Below, in pieces: positions 6,401-6,542 of a stretch of 6,542 nucleotides of DNA (positions are counted from its first letter, which is position 1; each line of letters opens with the position of its first letter). The notes under the pieces are model-generated. The model made no database searches. It worked only from the letters and a program-made list of their open reading frames with translations, and was not told where the DNA came from. This DNA comes from an uncultured Chloroflexota bacterium (lineage in GTDB: Bacteria; Chloroflexota; Anaerolineae; Aggregatilineales; Phototrophicaceae). Made by a program: the position numbers and the translations under genes. The stretch spans positions 1 through 6,542 of the forward strand of contig CALMZT010000292.1 in assembly GCA_937870805.1 (NCBI GenBank). Reading direction: 5' to 3'.

Positions 6401-6535
6401 AGTGGGCGCGTGCGGTTGATGATTATCTGGAATGTGGATTTTACGACTTACGGCGCTGACCCGATGGCGGGCTATGCCATTATCCGCGCGAACGGCACCT
6501 GCCCTGCGTGCAATGCATTAGCGGCTTCACGATAA
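3446..6535 (+). CDS. Membrane-anchored protein with a degenerate GH18-like domain and a C-terminal GH-A-like glycoside hydrolase domain
   Basis: The 1029-aa product has no cleavable signal. Residues 1-93 form a charged, Pro-rich tail with repeated TPxGxMRPV motifs. CGCW (94-97) leads into one transmembrane helix (about 97-120), so the tail should be cytoplasmic and the rest outside. Residues 131-270 look beta-rich and match nothing I recognise (LYTWDTESNEWTFV at 228-241 is a landmark). Residues about 300-600 resemble GH18/YaaH-type barrels: MPVVRN, SFDGVFIDYRD (366-376), VDYLQIN (431-437), KILIGL (468-473), ALAGVSFGD (573-581). The GH18 DxxDxDxE motif reads D368-x-x-F371-x-D373-x-R375, so the catalytic Glu is absent. 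A small beta segment (610-665), a Thr-Pro linker (671-695) and a Gly run (706-710) lead to the GH-A-like domain (724-1029). Its probable acid/base is E820 (VWNEAN) and its nucleophile E945 (CFTELG). It probably shares a transcript with the upstream gene. Substrate unknown; wall or exopolysaccharide glycan is the best guess. Confidence 0.85.
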   Translation: MSDLENEKTPSGSMRPVHIEDTGDTSLEQTPPGGVRTVRMEDEENIPPEKTPTGAMRPVVVPTPTPGSMPPVTPSGQYRPVTGQPPPVRESSGCGCWLPAMITGFLVTILVIVGLFLPPISLLDKLLGSQYTMLNAEGNGVAVEGMSFVVDAQALQGEFGVQLNSVALNSFTSGTGADWVPAAQAAIPPYLALQSAVYRVETTGQAPDTVNVSVDLPATVGNHDLLDLYTWDTESNEWTFVPSEDTDTALIAALETVPDAIALFQSSPPEQPAILVAVDNEPLTNDVANLASIITPAGMQPTREGTLVGSLAGGYDLNAPYRVMPVVRNFADPRAIDPQTVTAILANSTLRSEHVRQITSLAVNGSFDGVFIDYRDLPAEARDNFSAFIQELGDNLDRAGLLLGVVVPQAQNTAGTWDTGAYDWRALGASVDYLQINLGIDPNTFAPGENQYVEALLRWAVGEVDRHKILIGLSARSIREISGAYTTIGYDEALSGLGDVNVEAAATTDTGIVQPGTEITASLDGYAAAAGMDMNVQSPFIDYMDDSENRVSRMWLTTGEALRFRMDRTIPFALAGVSFGDLLYDGVANDVLETVQSYKMGFPAVPTQTELALRWTIEGTNGVIGQVTTELNEPLVATVNAPDGNYAINVDVVASDIESARSGAAVAVFAPTPTPTPLPTSTPTPTPTPTFTPAPIVATIASAPSGGGGGVVPPVAGSIAVGAFEYGGHVTGTSTSAVTFMQSAGMSWMKVQLRYSPGMDPSAAAGPIGDAHARGFKILLGVVGYPNDLAAGGGGYVSQFASFLGGVAALGPDAIEVWNEANIDREWPRGQISGAAYADMLRQAYQAIKGANGSVMVISGAPAPTGAEGAFPGQVVNDNNWLTQVVQAGGLNYMDCLGAHYNEGIVGPDQRSGDPRDDYYTRYFGGMVDTYWSLSGGSRPICFTELGYLSPEGYPPLDPFFGWAANTTVAQQASWLARAAVLASQSGRVRLMIIWNVDFTTYGADPMAGYAIIRANGTCPACNALAASR
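3464..3697 (+). repeat. Repeats encoding TPxGxMRPV motifs in the cytoplasmic tail
   Basis: Residues 7-21 (EKTPSGSMRPVHIED), 28-42 (EQTPPGGVRTVRMED) and 49-62 (EKTPTGAMRPVVVP) recur at an exact 21-residue spacing. They are followed by shorter degenerate copies, TPGSMPPV (65-72) and TPSGQYRPV (73-81). The region is on the cytoplasmic side of the membrane helix. A linear binding or Thr-phosphorylation motif is conceivable, but nothing in the window proves it. Confidence 0.8.
4343..5245 (+). other. GH18-like domain with a degenerate catalytic motif
   Basis: Codons 300-600 carry the strand pattern of GH18 barrels (see the enclosing gene), but the motif that normally ends in the proton-donor Glu reads DGVFIDYR. 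Arg replaces Glu and Phe replaces the middle Asp. GH18 chemistry needs that Glu, so the domain is probably a glycan-binding or structural module. D376 and the downstream E379 (numbering from Met 3446) are nearby acids but not at the motif position. Confidence 0.55.
5456..5530 (+). repeat. Thr-Pro linker and its low-complexity DNA
   Basis: Residues 671-695 are almost entirely alternating Pro and Thr, encoded by imperfect CCGACG/CCCACA-type hexamers. This is a typical extracytoplasmic spacer and separates the GH18-like part from the GH-A-like domain. The repeat DNA may vary in length between strains by slippage; that is inference. Confidence 0.8.
5615..6532 (+). repeat. Second copy of the duplicated GH-A-like domain
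   Basis: Codons 724-1029 are paralogous to 2431-3345. Four cysteines are kept (896, 942, 1019, 1022, matching 437, 485, 563, 566), and both catalytic Glu candidates are kept. Differences include WNEAN for WNEPN and loss of the CSGGGC loop. Confidence 0.85.
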
Positions 6536-6542
6536 AGAATTT

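Overview
The window looks like a piece of a free-living, Gram-positive-like or monoderm bacterial chromosome, most plausibly Chloroflexota (Anaerolineae-like). This is an inference from three things: SH3b-plus-glycosidase architecture, long Thr-Pro linkers with a single-pass membrane anchor, and short 'CCCCTACA' palindromes between genes. No rRNA or housekeeping marker is present, so the assignment is tentative.

Layout. Positions 1-98 are a short non-coding flank holding a hairpin. Positions 101-1426 are a complete IS630-family insertion sequence on the minus strand, with 28-bp imperfect inverted repeats and a TA target duplication in a CTAG site. Its transposase is split into an N-terminal helix-turn-helix ORF and a DDE ORF in the +1 frame. 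Positions 1429-1632 are a leader with a good sigma70-like promoter and a terminator-like hairpin. Positions 1633-3348 encode a secreted protein of 571 aa: signal peptide, two SH3b domains, low-complexity linker, clan GH-A-like glycoside hydrolase domain. Positions 3349-3445 are a spacer with a perfect 30-bp palindrome. Positions 3446-6535 encode a membrane-anchored protein of 1029 aa: cytoplasmic tail of repeated TPxGxMRPV motifs, one transmembrane segment, extracytoplasmic beta-rich region, GH18-like domain lacking the catalytic Glu, Thr-Pro linker, and a second copy of the same GH-A-like domain.

How it fits together. The two plus-strand genes are tandem, 97 bp apart, and share a paralogous C-terminal catalytic domain of about 305 residues. 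One copy is delivered outside on SH3b modules (probably cell-wall or glycan binding). The other is tethered to the membrane behind a probably non-catalytic GH18-like module and has a repetitive tail inside the cell. I infer a paired envelope-glycan processing or sensing locus; the substrate cannot be read from the sequence. The IS landed about 20 bp upstream of the predicted promoter, leaving it intact but separating it from whatever lay further upstream.
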